Numbered from the stretch's first letter, positions 35,352 to 46,572 are shown. The stretch: DNA of 64,000 bases from Pseudomonas saudimassiliensis (GCF_000939975.1 NZ_LK391969.1:124001-188000), one strand, 5' to 3'. A program made the numbers and translations. Notes: a model not told the origin generated them from the letters alone.

Positions 35352-35876
35352 TTACTCCGCGTTCTCCACTACCTCGCGGATCAGCTTGAACAGTTTGCGC
35401 GAGGCGGCCGGTGGTTTGCCTTCCGCTGCTTCCTTGGTGGCCTGGCGCACCAGTTGCCGGATGGTCTGGCGATCGGCATCGGGATAGGCTTCCATGAACG
35501 CCTGCTGCTGCTCCGGTTTGCCGGTCAGCAGGCGGTCGCGCCAGCGCTCCATCTGGTGGAAGAACTGGGCGTGGGCCTGGCTGCTGCTGTCGAGGCGGTC
35601 GATGTAGGCCTGGATCGCCTCGACGTCCTGGTCGCGCATCAGTTTGCCGACAAAGCTCAAGTGCCGCTTCAGGGCGCCCCGGGCGGTGTGGCGATGGGCT
35701 TCATCCAGTGCCTTGCGCATCTCATCGGTGAGGTTCAGCTTTTCCAGCTGGTGCGGCTTGAGCTCGGTCAGGCGCCGGCCGAGCTCCTGCATGGCGTGCA
35801 TTTCGCGTTTGACCTGACTTTTGCTCTTCTCGTCTTCCAGCTCGTCATTGTCGTGTTCTTCAGGAAAATCTGTCAT
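35352..35876 (-). CDS. darP: Ribosome biogenesis factor DarP (YjgA, DUF615)
   Basis: This 174-residue, highly charged helical protein (MTDFPEEHDNDELEDEKSKS...) matches the DUF615/YjgA family, which associates with late 50S ribosomal precursors. The SKSQVKREMHAMQELGRRL and ALKRHLSFVGKLMR segments are characteristic. The ATG at 35876 is the natural start; the frame is open for 57 more codons because of GC content. It is divergent from pmbA, a conserved pairing. Confidence 0.93.
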   Translation of the reverse strand: MTDFPEEHDNDELEDEKSKSQVKREMHAMQELGRRLTELKPHQLEKLNLTDEMRKALDEAHRHTARGALKRHLSFVGKLMRDQDVEAIQAYIDRLDSSSQAHAQFFHQMERWRDRLLTGKPEQQQAFMEAYPDADRQTIRQLVRQATKEAAEGKPPAASRKLFKLIREVVENAE

Positions 35877-35971
35877 GGTTGCTGCCCGTTCACCGGTTCT
35901 GTTCAATGCCTCATGATACCCGTTCACAGGCCGGCTGTCCGGGGTACAATGGCCGCCTACGAGGAGATCAC

Positions 35972-37330
35972 ATGACCGAACAGCTTCCTGTCCAGCACGA
36001 TGACGACCCCAGTGCCCTGTGCCAGCAACTCGAACAGCGCGTGGCATTCATACTCGACGAGGCGCGCCGCCAGGGCGCTTCGGCCTGTGAAGTAGCCGTC
36101 AGCCAGAACACCGGCCTGTCGGTGGGGGTGCGCTGCGGTGAAGTCGAGACAGTCGAGCTGAACCGGGACCAGGGTTTCGGTATTACCCTGTATCTGGACC
36201 AGCGCAAGGGCTCGGCCAGCACCTCGGATACCTCTGACGAGGCCATCCGGGCGGCGGTCGAGGCGGCGCTGGTGATTGCCCGCAACACCTCTCCTGATCC
36301 GTACTCCGGCCTGGCCGACGCCGAGCTGATGGCGCGGGATATTCCCGATCTGGATCTGTATCACCCCTGGGCCCTGGATGCCGACGCGGCGATCGAGCGG
36401 GCGCTGCGCTGCGAAGCCGCGGCGCTGGCGATGGACCCGCGGTTAAGCAGCGACAGCGCCAATATCAGCAGCCAGCAGGGCTGCCGGGTCTATGGCAACA
36501 GTCACGGCTTTATCGGCAGTTCGCTGGGCACGCGCCACAGCGCCTCGGCGGTGCTGATCGTCAACACCGAAGACGGCATGCAGCGGGACTACTGGTATAC
36601 CGTCGACCGCAAGGCCGAGCGTCTGCTGGACCCCGAAGCCTTGGGGCAAAAAGCCGCCGAGCGGGCGCTGGCACGGCTGGGCGCCAAACCGGTGAAAACC
36701 GCCAAGGTACCGGTGCTGTTTGCCGCCGACCAGGCCGCCGGGTTGCTGGGTCAGTTGATCGGCTCGATTTCCGGGGGCGCGGTCTACCGCCAGTCGACCT
36801 TCCTGCTGGACGCCATGGGCACCCGGGTATTCCCCGAGTGGGTGACCATCGATGAGCGCCCCCATTTGCGCCAGGCTCTGGGCAGCGCCGGGTTTGACGG
36901 CGATGGCCTAGCCACCCGCGCGCAGAGCTTCATTGAGCAGGGTGTACTGCAGAGCTGGGTATTGAGCACCTATTCGGCGCGCCGGCTGAAGTTGGCCAGC
37001 ACCGCCAATGCTGGCGGCGTGCACAACCTGCATATCAACTCCAACGCCGGCGACCTGCCGGCGCTGCTGCAGGAAATGGGCACCGGCCTGCTGGTGACGG
37101 AGCTGATGGGGCAGGGTGTCAATGGCGTGACCGGGGACTACTCCCGCGGTGCTGGCGGATTCTGGGTCGAAAACGGTGTGATCAGCCATCCGGTACGGGA
37201 AGTCACCATCGCCGGCAATCTGAAGGACATGTTCGCCAACCTGCGCTGCGTCGGCTCGGATATCGAACGCCGCGGCAACTACCTGACCGGCAGCTGGTTG
37301 ATTGATGGGATGACCGTTGGGGGCGCCTGA
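35972..37330 (+). CDS. pmbA: Metalloprotease PmbA (TldE)
   Basis: This 452-residue subunit of the TldD/TldE (PmbA) protease matures modified peptides such as microcins and degrades unfolded peptides. It lacks the zinc site, which TldD provides, as expected. The ATG at 35972 follows GAGGAG. The C-terminal ANLRCVGSDIERRGNYLTGSW-like segment is typical. The stop codon is the loop of a terminator hairpin. TldD is not in the window. Confidence 0.94.
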   Translation: MTEQLPVQHDDDPSALCQQLEQRVAFILDEARRQGASACEVAVSQNTGLSVGVRCGEVETVELNRDQGFGITLYLDQRKGSASTSDTSDEAIRAAVEAALVIARNTSPDPYSGLADAELMARDIPDLDLYHPWALDADAAIERALRCEAAALAMDPRLSSDSANISSQQGCRVYGNSHGFIGSSLGTRHSASAVLIVNTEDGMQRDYWYTVDRKAERLLDPEALGQKAAERALARLGAKPVKTAKVPVLFAADQAAGLLGQLIGSISGGAVYRQSTFLLDAMGTRVFPEWVTIDERPHLRQALGSAGFDGDGLATRAQSFIEQGVLQSWVLSTYSARRLKLASTANAGGVHNLHINSNAGDLPALLQEMGTGLLVTELMGQGVNGVTGDYSRGAGGFWVENGVISHPVREVTIAGNLKDMFANLRCVGSDIERRGNYLTGSWLIDGMTVGGA

Positions 37331-37343
37331 GGCGCCCCCAACG
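37315..37343. terminator. 13-bp hairpin with the pmbA stop codon in its loop
   Basis: CGTTGGGGGCGCC (37315-37327) and GGCGCCCCCAACG (37331-37343) are perfect complements; the three loop bases are the pmbA TGA. It sits between convergent pmbA and ptsO, so it could act as a bidirectional terminator, although T-runs are lacking on both sides. Confidence 0.7.
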
Positions 37344-37374
37344 GGAGCTTCTAACTTCAAGCTTCCAGCTGTGG

Positions 37375-37653
37375 TTATTCTCCTTCGCCGAAGTAGTCGT
37401 TGACCAGGCCGACGAGATCTTCCATGGCCTGTTCGGCCTGCGCGCCCTCACAGCGGATACAGATTTCACTGCCCTTGCTGGCGGCGAGCATCATGACTTG
37501 CATAATGCTCTTGCCGTCGACCAACTGCTGTTCACTAGCGCCGACCCGGACATCGCAGTCATGCTGCTTGGCCACACCCACAAACTTGGCTGCCGCCCGG
37601 GCGTGAAGACCCAGTTTGTTGATGATTTGCACGCGTTGCGTCAGCTGCGTCAT
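37375..37653 (-). CDS. ptsO: Nitrogen PTS phosphocarrier protein NPr
   Basis: This 92-residue HPr-like protein has phosphoacceptor His17 in [12 protein letters not shown] and the Ser-containing loop [15 protein letters not shown]. NPr passes phosphate from EINtr (PtsP) to EIIANtr (PtsN), which is encoded two genes upstream. The ATG at 37653 overlaps the rapZ stop by four bases. It is the last gene of the rpoN-hpf-ptsN-rapZ-ptsO run. Confidence 0.95.
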   Translation of the reverse strand: MTQLTQRVQIINKLGLHARAAAKFVGVAKQHDCDVRVGASEQQLVDGKSIMQVMMLAASKGSEICIRCEGAQAEQAMEDLVGLVNDYFGEGE

Positions 37654-38504
37654 GGCAGGTCCCGGTGGCGAATGAGCAGGTTGGAGGAGTGCACGCTGAG
37701 CTCCTTGACCAGGCGCTCGGCGATATACACCGAGCGGTGGTGGCCGCCGGTGCAGCCAATGCCGATGCTCATGTAGCTGCGCTCGCCCGCGGCATAGCGC
37801 GGCAGCCACTTCTGCAGGAAATGGAAGATGTCCTGGTACATGTCCTGGACGTCCGGTTCGGCGTCCAGGTAATCCCGAATCTGCTGGTCCTTGCCGGAAA
37901 AGGGCCGCAGATCCGGCTTCCAGTAGGGGTTGGGCAGGCAGCGCACGTCGAACACCAGGTCGGCATCGACCGGCACGCCGCGCTTGAAGCCGAAGGATTG
38001 GATAAGGATCGAGGGGCTGTTGCTCTGGCTGCTGAGCAGGCGCTGCTTGAGCAGGTCGCGCAGCTGATAGAGCGTCAAATGGCTGGTGTCGATCTTGAGG
38101 CTGGCCAGATCGATGATGGGTTCGAGCAGCTTCAACTCCGCTGCAATGGCCTCGCCGAGGGACAGGTTGCCGTCAGTCAGCGGATGCTTGCGGCGGGTTT
38201 CCGAGAACCGCTTGATCAGCACTTCATCGGTGGCGGCGAGAAACAGTACATCACAATGGATACCAGCGTCACGCACCTGCTTCAGCAGGTCCGGGAAGCG
38301 CTGCAGATCGCTGGGCAGGTTGCGCGCATCGATGCTGATGGCGACCTTCGGCAAGCTCAGATCGGTGTTGTTGGCCTGCCGGGCCAGTTCCGGCAACAGG
38401 CCTGCCGGGAGGTTGTCGATACAGTAGAAGCCGTTATCTTCCAGAAGGTGCAGGGCGGTACTCTTGCCGGACCCGGATCGTCCGCTGACTACAACCAGAC
38501 GCAT
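37650..38504 (-). CDS. rapZ: RNase adapter protein RapZ
   Basis: This 284-residue P-loop protein has Walker A GRSGSGKS at residues 8-15 and the C-terminal [10 protein letters not shown] motif of the RNA-binding domain. RapZ directs RNase E to the small RNA GlmZ in enterobacteria to tune glucosamine-6-phosphate synthesis; in Pseudomonas its targets are less clear. It is tightly packed between ptsN and ptsO. Confidence 0.95.
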   Translation of the reverse strand: MRLVVVSGRSGSGKSTALHLLEDNGFYCIDNLPAGLLPELARQANNTDLSLPKVAISIDARNLPSDLQRFPDLLKQVRDAGIHCDVLFLAATDEVLIKRFSETRRKHPLTDGNLSLGEAIAAELKLLEPIIDLASLKIDTSHLTLYQLRDLLKQRLLSSQSNSPSILIQSFGFKRGVPVDADLVFDVRCLPNPYWKPDLRPFSGKDQQIRDYLDAEPDVQDMYQDIFHFLQKWLPRYAAGERSYMSIGIGCTGGHHRSVYIAERLVKELSVHSSNLLIRHRDLP

Positions 38505-38509
38505 CAGTG

Positions 38510-38965
38510 TCAGTCTCCGCTGGTGCCGACCATGACCCGATACAGGGTCTCTGCATCCGGCGCCTGTCGCAGGGCCTCGCGCAAATCTTCCTGGTCAAGT
38601 TTCTCGGCGAGCATCTTGAGTATCTGCAAATGCTGCTCGGTGGCCTCGTGGGGCACCAGCAGCACGAAAATGAGATCGACCGGCTCGCCGTCCAGGGAGT
38701 CGAAGTCGATCCGACCGTCGAGCTGCAGCAATGCACCTATGGCGTGGCTGCATTGCTCCAGACGGCAATGGGGGATGGCGATGCCGTTGCCGAAGCCGGT
38801 CGAGCCGAGCTTTTCCCGGGCGATCAGACTCTCGTAGATCGCATCGGCATCCAGGTCGGTGTGCTGGGCGATCATCTTGCCGATCATCTCCAGCACACGT
38901 TTCTTTGAGCCCCCCTGCACACCGGTGAAGGTGAGCTGGGGGGTGAGTACGTTATCTATCTGCAT
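38510..38965 (-). CDS. ptsN: Nitrogen regulatory EIIA protein PtsN
   Basis: This 151-residue EIIANtr has phosphoacceptor His66 in [12 protein letters not shown]. PtsN is the terminal acceptor of the nitrogen PTS and regulates potassium and phosphate responses and carbon storage. It lies between hpf and rapZ in the rpoN operon, five bases before rapZ. Confidence 0.95.
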   Translation of the reverse strand: MQIDNVLTPQLTFTGVQGGSKKRVLEMIGKMIAQHTDLDADAIYESLIAREKLGSTGFGNGIAIPHCRLEQCSHAIGALLQLDGRIDFDSLDGEPVDLIFVLLVPHEATEQHLQILKMLAEKLDQEDLREALRQAPDAETLYRVMVGTSGD

Positions 38966-38986
38966 GGGTTCGCTTGCTATATAGCC

Positions 38987-39295
38987 TTACCGGTCATTGA
39001 CGCCTTGCTGGCGGCCAATGTGTTTTTCCTTGTGTTTGATCAACTGGCGGTCCAGACGGTCGGCCAGCAGGTCGATGGCGGCATACATATCGGTATGTTC
39101 CGCTTCGGCAACCAGGTCGTTGCCGGCAATATGCAGGGTACCTTCGGCCTTCTGCTGGAGCTTGTCTACTTGAAGGGTGATTTGCACGCTGATGATCTTG
39201 TCGAAATGGCGTTCCAGGCGGGCCATTTTCTCGGTGACATAGTCACGCAGTGCGTCGGTGATATCGAGCTGAAGACCAGTGATGTTCATTTGCAT
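38987..39295 (-). CDS. hpf: Ribosome hibernation promoting factor (short HPF)
   Basis: This 102-residue protein (MQMNITGLQLDITDALRDYV...) is the short form of HPF that binds the 30S decoding centre and helps form inactive 100S ribosomes. Conserved basic residues occur in ITLQVDKLQQKAEGTLH and DRLDRQLIKHKEKH. Location between rpoN and ptsN is the standard gammaproteobacterial order. Confidence 0.95.
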   Translation of the reverse strand: MQMNITGLQLDITDALRDYVTEKMARLERHFDKIISVQITLQVDKLQQKAEGTLHIAGNDLVAEAEHTDMYAAIDLLADRLDRQLIKHKEKHIGRQQGVNDR

Positions 39296-39391
39296 AACAC
39301 TTCTCCTGATTGGCTTGATAGACCGGGGTGCCGGAGGCGGCTACCCCAATGATGCCACTTCTCGTATCCGATTTCCTTGATCCACCTCGTG

Positions 39392-40891
39392 TCAGACCAG
39401 CCTTTTCCTCTCGCTTGATGGTGCTATGTTGAGCGACTCGCGGTATTTGGCGATGGTGCGTCGCGCCACGTGGATGCCTTGTTCCTCAAGTAGACCAGCG
39501 ATCTTGCTGTCACTCAATGGTTTCTTCGGGTTTTCCGCCGCGACCAGCTTCTTGATCAGCGCGCGAATGGCCGTGGACGAGAATTCGCCGCCCTCGCTGG
39601 TGCTGACATGGCTGGAAAAGAAGTACTTGAGCTCGAAGATGCCCCGCGGGGTGTGCATGAACTTCTGCGTGGTCACCCGGGAAATGGTCGACTCGTGCAT
39701 GCCCACGGCTTCGGCAATGTCATGCAGCACCAGCGGCTTCATGGCTTCTTCGCCATGTTCGAGAAAGCCGCGCTGGTGCTCGACGATCTGCGTGGCGACC
39801 TTCATCAGTGTCTCGTTGCGGCTCTGCAGGCTCTTGATGAACCAGCGCGCCTCCTGCAGATGGTTGCGCAGGTAGGTGTTGTCGGTACTGCTGTCCGCCC
39901 GCTTGACCATGGAGGCGTACTGGCTGTTGACCCGCACCTTGGGCGCGGCTTCCTGGTTCAGCTCGACAATCCAGCGGTTCTGGTCGCGGCGTACGATCAC
40001 ATCCGGAATGACGTATTCCGCTTCGCCAGAGGCGATTTCACCACCGGGCCGGGGGTTGAGGGTCTGGATCAGCGCCACCACGTCGCGCAATTGGTCTTCC
40101 TTGAGCCGGGAGCGGCGCATCAGCTGGGCAAAATCGCGGCTGCCGAGCAGCTCCAGGTGATCACGGACCACCCGTTTCGCCTCTGCCAGCAAGGGGGTGG
40201 AGGGCGGCAGCTGCTGCAACTGCAGGTGCAGGCATTCGCTCAGGTTGCGGGCGCCAACCCCGGTCGGTTCAAACTGCTGGATCCGGTGCAACACCATTTC
40301 CACCTCATCCAGCTCTACTTCCAGCGCTGGATCGAGGGAGGCGAGGATGTCCTCCAGGGATTCTTCCAGGTAGCCGTCGGCGTTGATGCCGTCGATCAGG
40401 GCGACGGCGATCTGGAAGTCGGTATCGGATAACGGCAACAGGTTGAGCTGCCATTCCAGGTGGCTCTGCAGGGTCTCGCCGGTGCCGGTGCGTGAGGTGA
40501 AGTCCCAGTCCTCATCATCCGAGCTGGGCAGGGAGCTGGCAGAGGTCTGGTAGATGTCCTCCCACTGGGTATCCACCGGCAGCTCATTGGGGATCTGCTC
40601 GTTCCAGTTGCCGTCTTCTTCGCTGTGGCTGTGCTGATCGATGGTCTGCAGCTCGACGGGCTCGGGCAGGGTGGTGGCAGGCGCCTCGTCGTTGCCGCTG
40701 CTGTCGCCGGCGCCCGGGCCGAAGTCGTCATCGCCGTCGTCGGCCATTTCCAGCATGGGGTTGGCTTCCAGTGCTTCCTGCACCTCCTGCTGGAGATCCA
40801 GGCTCGACAACTGGAGCAGTCGGATGGCCTGCTGCAGCTGGGGAGTCATGGTCAGCTGCTGCCCCATCTTGAGGACGAGCGATGGTTTCAT
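39392..40891 (-). CDS. rpoN: RNA polymerase sigma-54 factor
   Basis: This 499-residue sigma-54 has the N-terminal Gln/Leu-rich activator-interaction region ([20 protein letters not shown]), an acidic linker (about 55-130), the core-binding domain, the HTH ([15 protein letters not shown]) and the RpoN box [14 protein letters not shown] at the C-terminus. It recognises -24/-12 promoters, such as the candidate in front of hcp at 2993. The product is complete. It lies between lptB and hpf. Confidence 0.97.
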   Translation of the reverse strand: MKPSLVLKMGQQLTMTPQLQQAIRLLQLSSLDLQQEVQEALEANPMLEMADDGDDDFGPGAGDSSGNDEAPATTLPEPVELQTIDQHSHSEEDGNWNEQIPNELPVDTQWEDIYQTSASSLPSSDDEDWDFTSRTGTGETLQSHLEWQLNLLPLSDTDFQIAVALIDGINADGYLEESLEDILASLDPALEVELDEVEMVLHRIQQFEPTGVGARNLSECLHLQLQQLPPSTPLLAEAKRVVRDHLELLGSRDFAQLMRRSRLKEDQLRDVVALIQTLNPRPGGEIASGEAEYVIPDVIVRRDQNRWIVELNQEAAPKVRVNSQYASMVKRADSSTDNTYLRNHLQEARWFIKSLQSRNETLMKVATQIVEHQRGFLEHGEEAMKPLVLHDIAEAVGMHESTISRVTTQKFMHTPRGIFELKYFFSSHVSTSEGGEFSSTAIRALIKKLVAAENPKKPLSDSKIAGLLEEQGIHVARRTIAKYRESLNIAPSSERKRLV

Positions 40892-40975
40892 AGTGTTGCG
40901 ATTTACCTTGTGCGCTGTTCAAGCCATTGAGAGACAACCAGAAACAGGATCAGCATGCCTCATTCCACCGAGCTT

Positions 40976-41687
<712 letters not shown>

Positions 41688-41701
<14 letters not shown>

Positions 41702-42224
41702 TGGTGGCCGGCTCGGTACGCTTGCGTGGCTGGATGATGATTTCAATGCGTTCGGCGTTATCGCCTTCGCTGGCATCGGCGCGGCCGGCATCCACGACCT
41801 GGCGGCTGATGTCGTAGCTGACGCGCTGACCCTGGAAGGTATTGCCGCCCTGTTCGAGGAAGGCCTGGTCGATCAGCACCACGCGGTCGTCGGCGGCATG
41901 GTATTCGATGGTCTGGGCGCGGGCGTCCACGGGGTTGCCGTCGGCCTCGGGTTGCTGGCGGTAGGTGGCCGGCGAGCCCACGGAGACGACCTTGCTGACG
42001 TCACCGGCATCATTGGTGGTCAGCGTCACGCGGTTGCCGGTCAGGCGCATGCTGCCCTGGGTAATGATGACGTTGCCGGTATAGACGGCGGTGCTGCGGC
42101 GGTCATCCAGGGTGGCGGCATTGGCCTGGATGCGGATCGGCTGGTTGGCATCGTCGGGCAGGGCCAGGGCCGGCGCGGCCGCGCCGGTCAGCAGGGCCAG
42201 GCAGATGAGTCTAAAGCGCGTCAT
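41688..42224 (-). CDS. lptA: Periplasmic LPS transport protein LptA (LptH)
   Basis: This 178-residue protein has a signal peptide (1-21, ending PALA) and an OstA-like beta-jellyroll ([21 protein letters not shown] ... [12 protein letters not shown]). LptA multimers bridge the periplasm between LptC and LptD. It overlaps lptC and lptB by 14 bases on each side, so the three are translationally linked. Confidence 0.93.
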
Positions 42225-42783
42225 GTTCGCCTCTTACGTTGGACAGCAACTTGATGCGGCCGTCGTTGAAATTCGCTTCCATACCGGTGGCTGTGGTCAC
42301 GCCATTGGCGGCCTCGATTCTGACACTCCGGTCGGTCTCGGCAAAATGCCGGTCGGGGAAGATGCTCAGCGCCGGGGTCGACAGGCGCCGCACCGGCTGG
42401 CCTTCCACTTGCTGTTCGATCACCACATTCTGGCGAAGATTCACCTGATCGCCGCCCGCACTGACTTCGCCATAACGGGCCTGCACATCCCAGGGCTGCT
42501 GCTCGCCTTCGCGGTAGTACAGCAGTTTGGGATCATCCAGCTCGGTCACGTCATCGCCTACCTGGTGGGCTGCGCGTACGCTGGTCAGGTCGTACACCGG
42601 CTGGCCCTGCTCGTTGAGCTGGCGGATCCGCGCATTCTCCATGAAGAAGTCAGGCTGCAGCGGGTCCGGGATCACCTGGGGCGTGAAAGTGGCCGGGCGG
42701 ATGTTCCAGTAGCCCACCGCCAATGCCAGTGCCACGGCGAGCAGAACGATGCCGCCGGTCACGAGATAGCGGGGGATCTTCAC
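42211..42783 (-). CDS. lptC: LPS export protein LptC
   Basis: This 190-residue bitopic protein has an N-terminal membrane anchor (GGIVLLAVALALAVGYW) and a periplasmic jellyroll domain. LptC receives LPS from LptFG and hands it to LptA. It overlaps kdsC by four bases upstream and lptA downstream. Confidence 0.93.
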   Translation of the reverse strand: MKIPRYLVTGGIVLLAVALALAVGYWNIRPATFTPQVIPDPLQPDFFMENARIRQLNEQGQPVYDLTSVRAAHQVGDDVTELDDPKLLYYREGEQQPWDVQARYGEVSAGGDQVNLRQNVVIEQQVEGQPVRRLSTPALSIFPDRHFAETDRSVRIEAANGVTTATGMEANFNDGRIKLLSNVRGEHDAL

Positions 42784-43310
42784 AGGTAGGCAGCCTGGGC
42801 GCTGTCCAGGGTGCCCTGGGCGCGCATGATGAGTTCGCAGAATTCCCGCGCCGCGCCGGCGCCCCCGGCATGGGTGGTCACCCCATGGGCGTGCTGGCGC
42901 ACGAAGGTATCGGCGGTGGCCACCGCCATCCCCAGCCCCACGCGGCGCATGACCGGGAGGTCCGGCAGATCATCACCGAGAAAGGCGATCTGCTCCATCT
43001 CCACCGGCACCTTGGCGCGCAGTTCAGCCAGGGCGGTGAGCTTGTCTTCGCGGCCCTGGATCAGGTGCTGGATGCCGAGGTTGGCGGCGCGACGTTCCAC
43101 CAGTGGGGACTTGCGGCCACTGATGATGGCGGTTTCCACACCGGAGGCGATCAGCAGCTTGATGCCGTGGCCGTCCAGGGTATTGAAGGACTTGAACTCG
43201 GTGCCGTCGGGCATGAAGTACAGCCGCCCGTCGGTAAGCACGCCGTCCACATCGAAGATCGCCAGACGAATGTTGCGTGCCCGTTCCAGCAATGTCAGAT
43301 CCGTGTTCAT
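42780..43310 (-). CDS. kdsC: 3-deoxy-D-manno-octulosonate 8-phosphate phosphatase KdsC
   Basis: This 176-residue HAD phosphatase has the nucleophile motif FDVDGVLTDG and the C-terminal motif LGDDLPDLPVMRRVGL. It dephosphorylates Kdo-8-phosphate to Kdo for the LPS inner core. Four-base overlaps with kdsD and lptC tie Kdo synthesis to LPS export in one transcript. Confidence 0.95.
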   Translation of the reverse strand: MNTDLTLLERARNIRLAIFDVDGVLTDGRLYFMPDGTEFKSFNTLDGHGIKLLIASGVETAIISGRKSPLVERRAANLGIQHLIQGREDKLTALAELRAKVPVEMEQIAFLGDDLPDLPVMRRVGLGMAVATADTFVRQHAHGVTTHAGGAGAAREFCELIMRAQGTLDSAQAAYL

Positions 43311-44278
43311 ACCACCCCCGCTCTGAGCAGGTCGTGCATGTTGAGCGCACCGACCGGTTTACCGTCGCCGTCCACCACGAACAGCCCACTGATCTTGCCG
43401 TCCTCCATGATCTTCAGCGCCTCGGCCGCCAGCACACCCTGGCGGGCGGTCTTGCAGCGCGGCGTCATCACCTGCTCGATGGGAGCGCTGCGGATGTCGA
43501 TGTCCTGATCCAGGGTGCGGCGCAAGTCGCCGTCCGTGAAGATGCCGGCGAGCCGCCCTTCGGTATCGGTGATGCCGGTCAGGCCCAGGCCCTTGCGGGT
43601 CATTTCCAGCAGTGCATCGCGTAGCGGGGTGTCGGGCGATACCAGGGGCATCTGCGGACCGCTGTGCATGATGTCGTCGACCAGCAACAGCAGGCGGCGG
43701 CCGAGACTGCCACCGGGATGCGAGAAGGCGAAATCCTCGGCGCTGAAGCCGCGGGCTTCGAGCAGCGCGATGGCCAGGGCGTCACCCATGACCAGGGCCG
43801 TGGTGGTGCTGGAAGTGGGTGCCAGGTTCAAGGGGCAGGCTTCCTGCTCGACGCCGGTGTTGAGGTTGGCGACGGCGGCCTTGGCCAGGGTGGAGTCGGG
43901 ATTGCCGGTAATGCTGATCAGCGGGATGCCGAGGCGCTTGATCAGCGGCAGCAGGGTGACCACTTCGGCGGTATTGCCCGAGTTGGACAGGGCGATGACC
44001 ACATCCTGGGCGGTGATCATGCCCATATCGCCATGACTGGCTTCGCCGGGATGGACGAAAAACGCCGGCGAGCCGGTGCTGGCCAGGGTAGCGGCGATCT
44101 TGCGGCCGACATGCCCCGATTTGCCCATGCCGGTCACGACGATGCGCCCGGGGCACTGGATGAGGGTGGCGCAGGCGGTGTCGAAGTGGCCTTCGAGCCG
44201 GGTGAGCAGGCTGTCGACGGCATCACGTTCCATACGGATGGTGCGCTGCGCTGAAGCGGTGTAATCGAATTCGGGCAT
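43307..44278 (-). CDS. kdsD: Arabinose-5-phosphate isomerase KdsD
   Basis: This 323-residue enzyme has an N-terminal SIS domain (VVTGMGKSGHVGRKIAATLA, HPGEASHGD) and two C-terminal CBS domains (about 205-320). It converts ribulose-5-phosphate to arabinose-5-phosphate, the first step of Kdo synthesis. It is the promoter-proximal gene of the kdsD-kdsC-lptCAB-rpoN run and is divergent from mlaF across 200 bp. Confidence 0.95.
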   Translation of the reverse strand: MPEFDYTASAQRTIRMERDAVDSLLTRLEGHFDTACATLIQCPGRIVVTGMGKSGHVGRKIAATLASTGSPAFFVHPGEASHGDMGMITAQDVVIALSNSGNTAEVVTLLPLIKRLGIPLISITGNPDSTLAKAAVANLNTGVEQEACPLNLAPTSSTTTALVMGDALAIALLEARGFSAEDFAFSHPGGSLGRRLLLLVDDIMHSGPQMPLVSPDTPLRDALLEMTRKGLGLTGITDTEGRLAGIFTDGDLRRTLDQDIDIRSAPIEQVMTPRCKTARQGVLAAEALKIMEDGKISGLFVVDGDGKPVGALNMHDLLRAGVV

Positions 44279-44478
44279 GGGCTCGGCTATCTGGTTTCAG
44301 TCAGCGCTGAGTATAACGGTTTGTTGTGATCAGCTCATCTGTGATGTTCCGGCGGGATTAGGCGAAGCGCTGAAACAATTGAAAACCATGCAGCTTGGGA
44401 TGCCTCGGTGGAACTGATATATTACCCCGTTCATTTTTTCCGTCATTGCGCCGGTAACTGGTAAGGCCGCCCATAACT

Positions 44479-45297
44479 ATGCCCGAATCATCGGATTTCA
44501 TCGTCGACCTGCAGCAGGTAACCTTCACGCGGGGTGAGCGGACTATTTTCCGTAATGTGGATATCCGGATTCCCCGCGGCAAGATTACCGGCATCATGGG
44601 CCCATCGGGCTGTGGCAAGACGACGCTGCTGCGCCTGATCGGGGCGCAACTGCGCCCTGACAGCGGTGCCATCCTGGTCAATGGCCAGAACATTCCCGCG
44701 CTCGGGCGCGAAGAGCTGTTTGCTGCCCGCGAGCACATGGGCATGCTGTTCCAGAGCGGAGCGCTGTTCACTGATCTGAACGTATTCGAGAACGTCGCCT
44801 TCCCGCTGCGGGTGCATACCCAGTTGCCGGAGGACATGATCCGCGACATCGTGCTGCTGAAGCTGCAGGCCGTGGGGCTGCGCGGTGCGACCGGGCTGAT
44901 GCCGGACGAGCTGTCCGGCGGCATGAAGCGCCGGGTTGCCCTGGCCCGCGCCATCGCCCTGGACCCTGAGCTGATGATGTACGACGAACCTTTCGTCGGC
45001 CAGGACCCGATTTCCATGGGGGTGCTGGTGCGGCTGATCCGGCTGCTCAACGACGCCCTGGGGCTGACCAGCATCGTGGTCTCCCACGACCTGGCGGAAA
45101 CCGCCAGCATCGCCGACTACCTCTATGTGGTGGGCGATGGCCAGGTGCTGGGGCAGGGCGCGCCGGATGAGCTGATGAACTCCGATAACCCGCGCATCCG
45201 CCAGTTCATGCAGGGCGAGCCGGACGGCCCGGTGCCATTCCATTTTCCTGCCACCGACTTTATGGGTGAGCTGTTGCAGAAGGAGCGCAAGGCGTGA
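44479..45297 (+). CDS. mlaF: Phospholipid transport ATP-binding protein MlaF
   Basis: This 272-residue ABC ATPase has Walker [10 protein letters not shown], signature [14 protein letters not shown] and Walker [15 protein letters not shown]. With MlaE, MlaD and MlaB it forms the inner-membrane complex that moves phospholipids to or from the outer membrane to keep lipid asymmetry. It is the first gene of mlaFEDCB; mlaE overlaps it by four bases. Confidence 0.95.
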   Translation: MPESSDFIVDLQQVTFTRGERTIFRNVDIRIPRGKITGIMGPSGCGKTTLLRLIGAQLRPDSGAILVNGQNIPALGREELFAAREHMGMLFQSGALFTDLNVFENVAFPLRVHTQLPEDMIRDIVLLKLQAVGLRGATGLMPDELSGGMKRRVALARAIALDPELMMYDEPFVGQDPISMGVLVRLIRLLNDALGLTSIVVSHDLAETASIADYLYVVGDGQVLGQGAPDELMNSDNPRIRQFMQGEPDGPVPFHFPATDFMGELLQKERKA

Positions 45298-46076
45298 GCA
45301 CCATTGCAGATCGGGTAGCGCTGCTGGGCCGGTCGGGCCTGGACCTGGTTGCTGCCATCGGCCGCTCCGGCATTTTTCTCTACCAGGCGCTGACCGGGCG
45401 CTCCAACTTCGGCAACCCCTTCGGCCTGCTGCTCAAGCAGCTGTATGCCGTGGGCGTGCTGTCGCTGGCGATCATTATCGTGTCCGGGGTGTTCATCGGC
45501 ATGGTGCTGGCGCTGCAGGGCTACAACATTCTCAAGGACTACGGCTCCGAGCAGGCGGTCGGCCAGATGGTCGCGCTGTCGCTGCTGCGCGAACTCGGGC
45601 CGGTGGTCACCGCGCTGCTGTTCGCTGGCCGTGCCGGTTCGGCGTTGACCGCCGAGATCGGCCTGATGAAGGCCACCGAGCAGTTGTCGAGCCTGGAAAT
45701 GATCGGCGTCGACCCGCTGAAATACATTGTTGCGCCGCGCCTGTGGGCGGGCTTCATCTCCCTGCCGCTGCTGTCGCTGATCTTCTGCGTGGTCGGTATC
45801 TGGGGTGGCGCCATGGTCGCGGTGGACTGGCTGGGCGTCTATTCCGGCTCCTACTGGTCCAACATGCAGAACTCGGTACTGTTCAGTGCGGACGTACTCA
45901 ATGGCCTGATCAAGGCCCTGGTATTCGCCGTTGTGGTGACCTGGATCGCGGTCTTCCAGGGTTATGACTGCGAGCCGACGTCCGAAGGCATCAGCCGGGC
46001 CACCACCCGCACTGTTGTCTATGCCTCCCTGGCCGTACTGGGCCTGGATTTCATTCTCACCGCTTTGATGTTTTGA
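45294..46076 (+). CDS. mlaE: Phospholipid transport permease MlaE
   Basis: This 260-residue MlaE-family permease has five or so hydrophobic helices and the conserved central segment [20 protein letters not shown] followed by [11 protein letters not shown]. The start is the GTG at 45294 overlapping the mlaF stop. It ends 18 bases before mlaD. Confidence 0.95.
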   Translation: MSTIADRVALLGRSGLDLVAAIGRSGIFLYQALTGRSNFGNPFGLLLKQLYAVGVLSLAIIIVSGVFIGMVLALQGYNILKDYGSEQAVGQMVALSLLRELGPVVTALLFAGRAGSALTAEIGLMKATEQLSSLEMIGVDPLKYIVAPRLWAGFISLPLLSLIFCVVGIWGGAMVAVDWLGVYSGSYWSNMQNSVLFSADVLNGLIKALVFAVVVTWIAVFQGYDCEPTSEGISRATTRTVVYASLAVLGLDFILTALMF

Positions 46077-46094
46077 TCAGCCAAGGAAACTGCC

Positions 46095-46559
46095 ATGCGC
46101 ACCCGTAAACTGGAATTGACTGTCGGCCTGTTCATCCTGGCTGGATTGCTGGCCGTGGTGATACTGGCCGTGCGGGTCAGCGGCCTGACCCTGAGCACCA
46201 GCGGGGACAGCTATACCGTATATGCCCACTTCGATAACGTGTCCGGCCTGACTGCCCGCTCCAAGGTGACCATGGCGGGCGTGACCATCGGTCAGGTCAA
46301 ACGCATCACCTTCGACAAGAACCGGTACACCGGCCTGGTCGAGATGGCCATCAATGCCGATGTGGACACCCTGCCGGCGGACAGCACGGCCTCGATCGTG
46401 ACCGCTGGTCTGCTGGGTGAAAAATACATCGGCATCTCTGTAGGCGGTGATGAGCTGGTACTGGAGGATGGTGACGAGATTCTCGATACCCAATCGGCGC
46501 TGGTGCTCGAGGAACTGATCGGCCGCTTCTTGCTCAACACCGTCAGCAAAGATGACTAA
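46095..46559 (+). CDS. mlaD: MCE-domain lipid-binding protein MlaD
   Basis: This 154-residue protein has one N-terminal membrane helix (VGLFILAGLLAVVILAVRVS) and a single MCE domain (VYAHFDNVSGLTARSKVTMAG ... LLGEKYIGI). MlaD forms a hexameric ring in the periplasm that channels lipids between MlaE and MlaC. The spacing and order are standard. Confidence 0.95.
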   Translation: MRTRKLELTVGLFILAGLLAVVILAVRVSGLTLSTSGDSYTVYAHFDNVSGLTARSKVTMAGVTIGQVKRITFDKNRYTGLVEMAINADVDTLPADSTASIVTAGLLGEKYIGISVGGDELVLEDGDEILDTQSALVLEELIGRFLLNTVSKDD

Positions 46560-46572
46560 CAGGAGAGAATTT

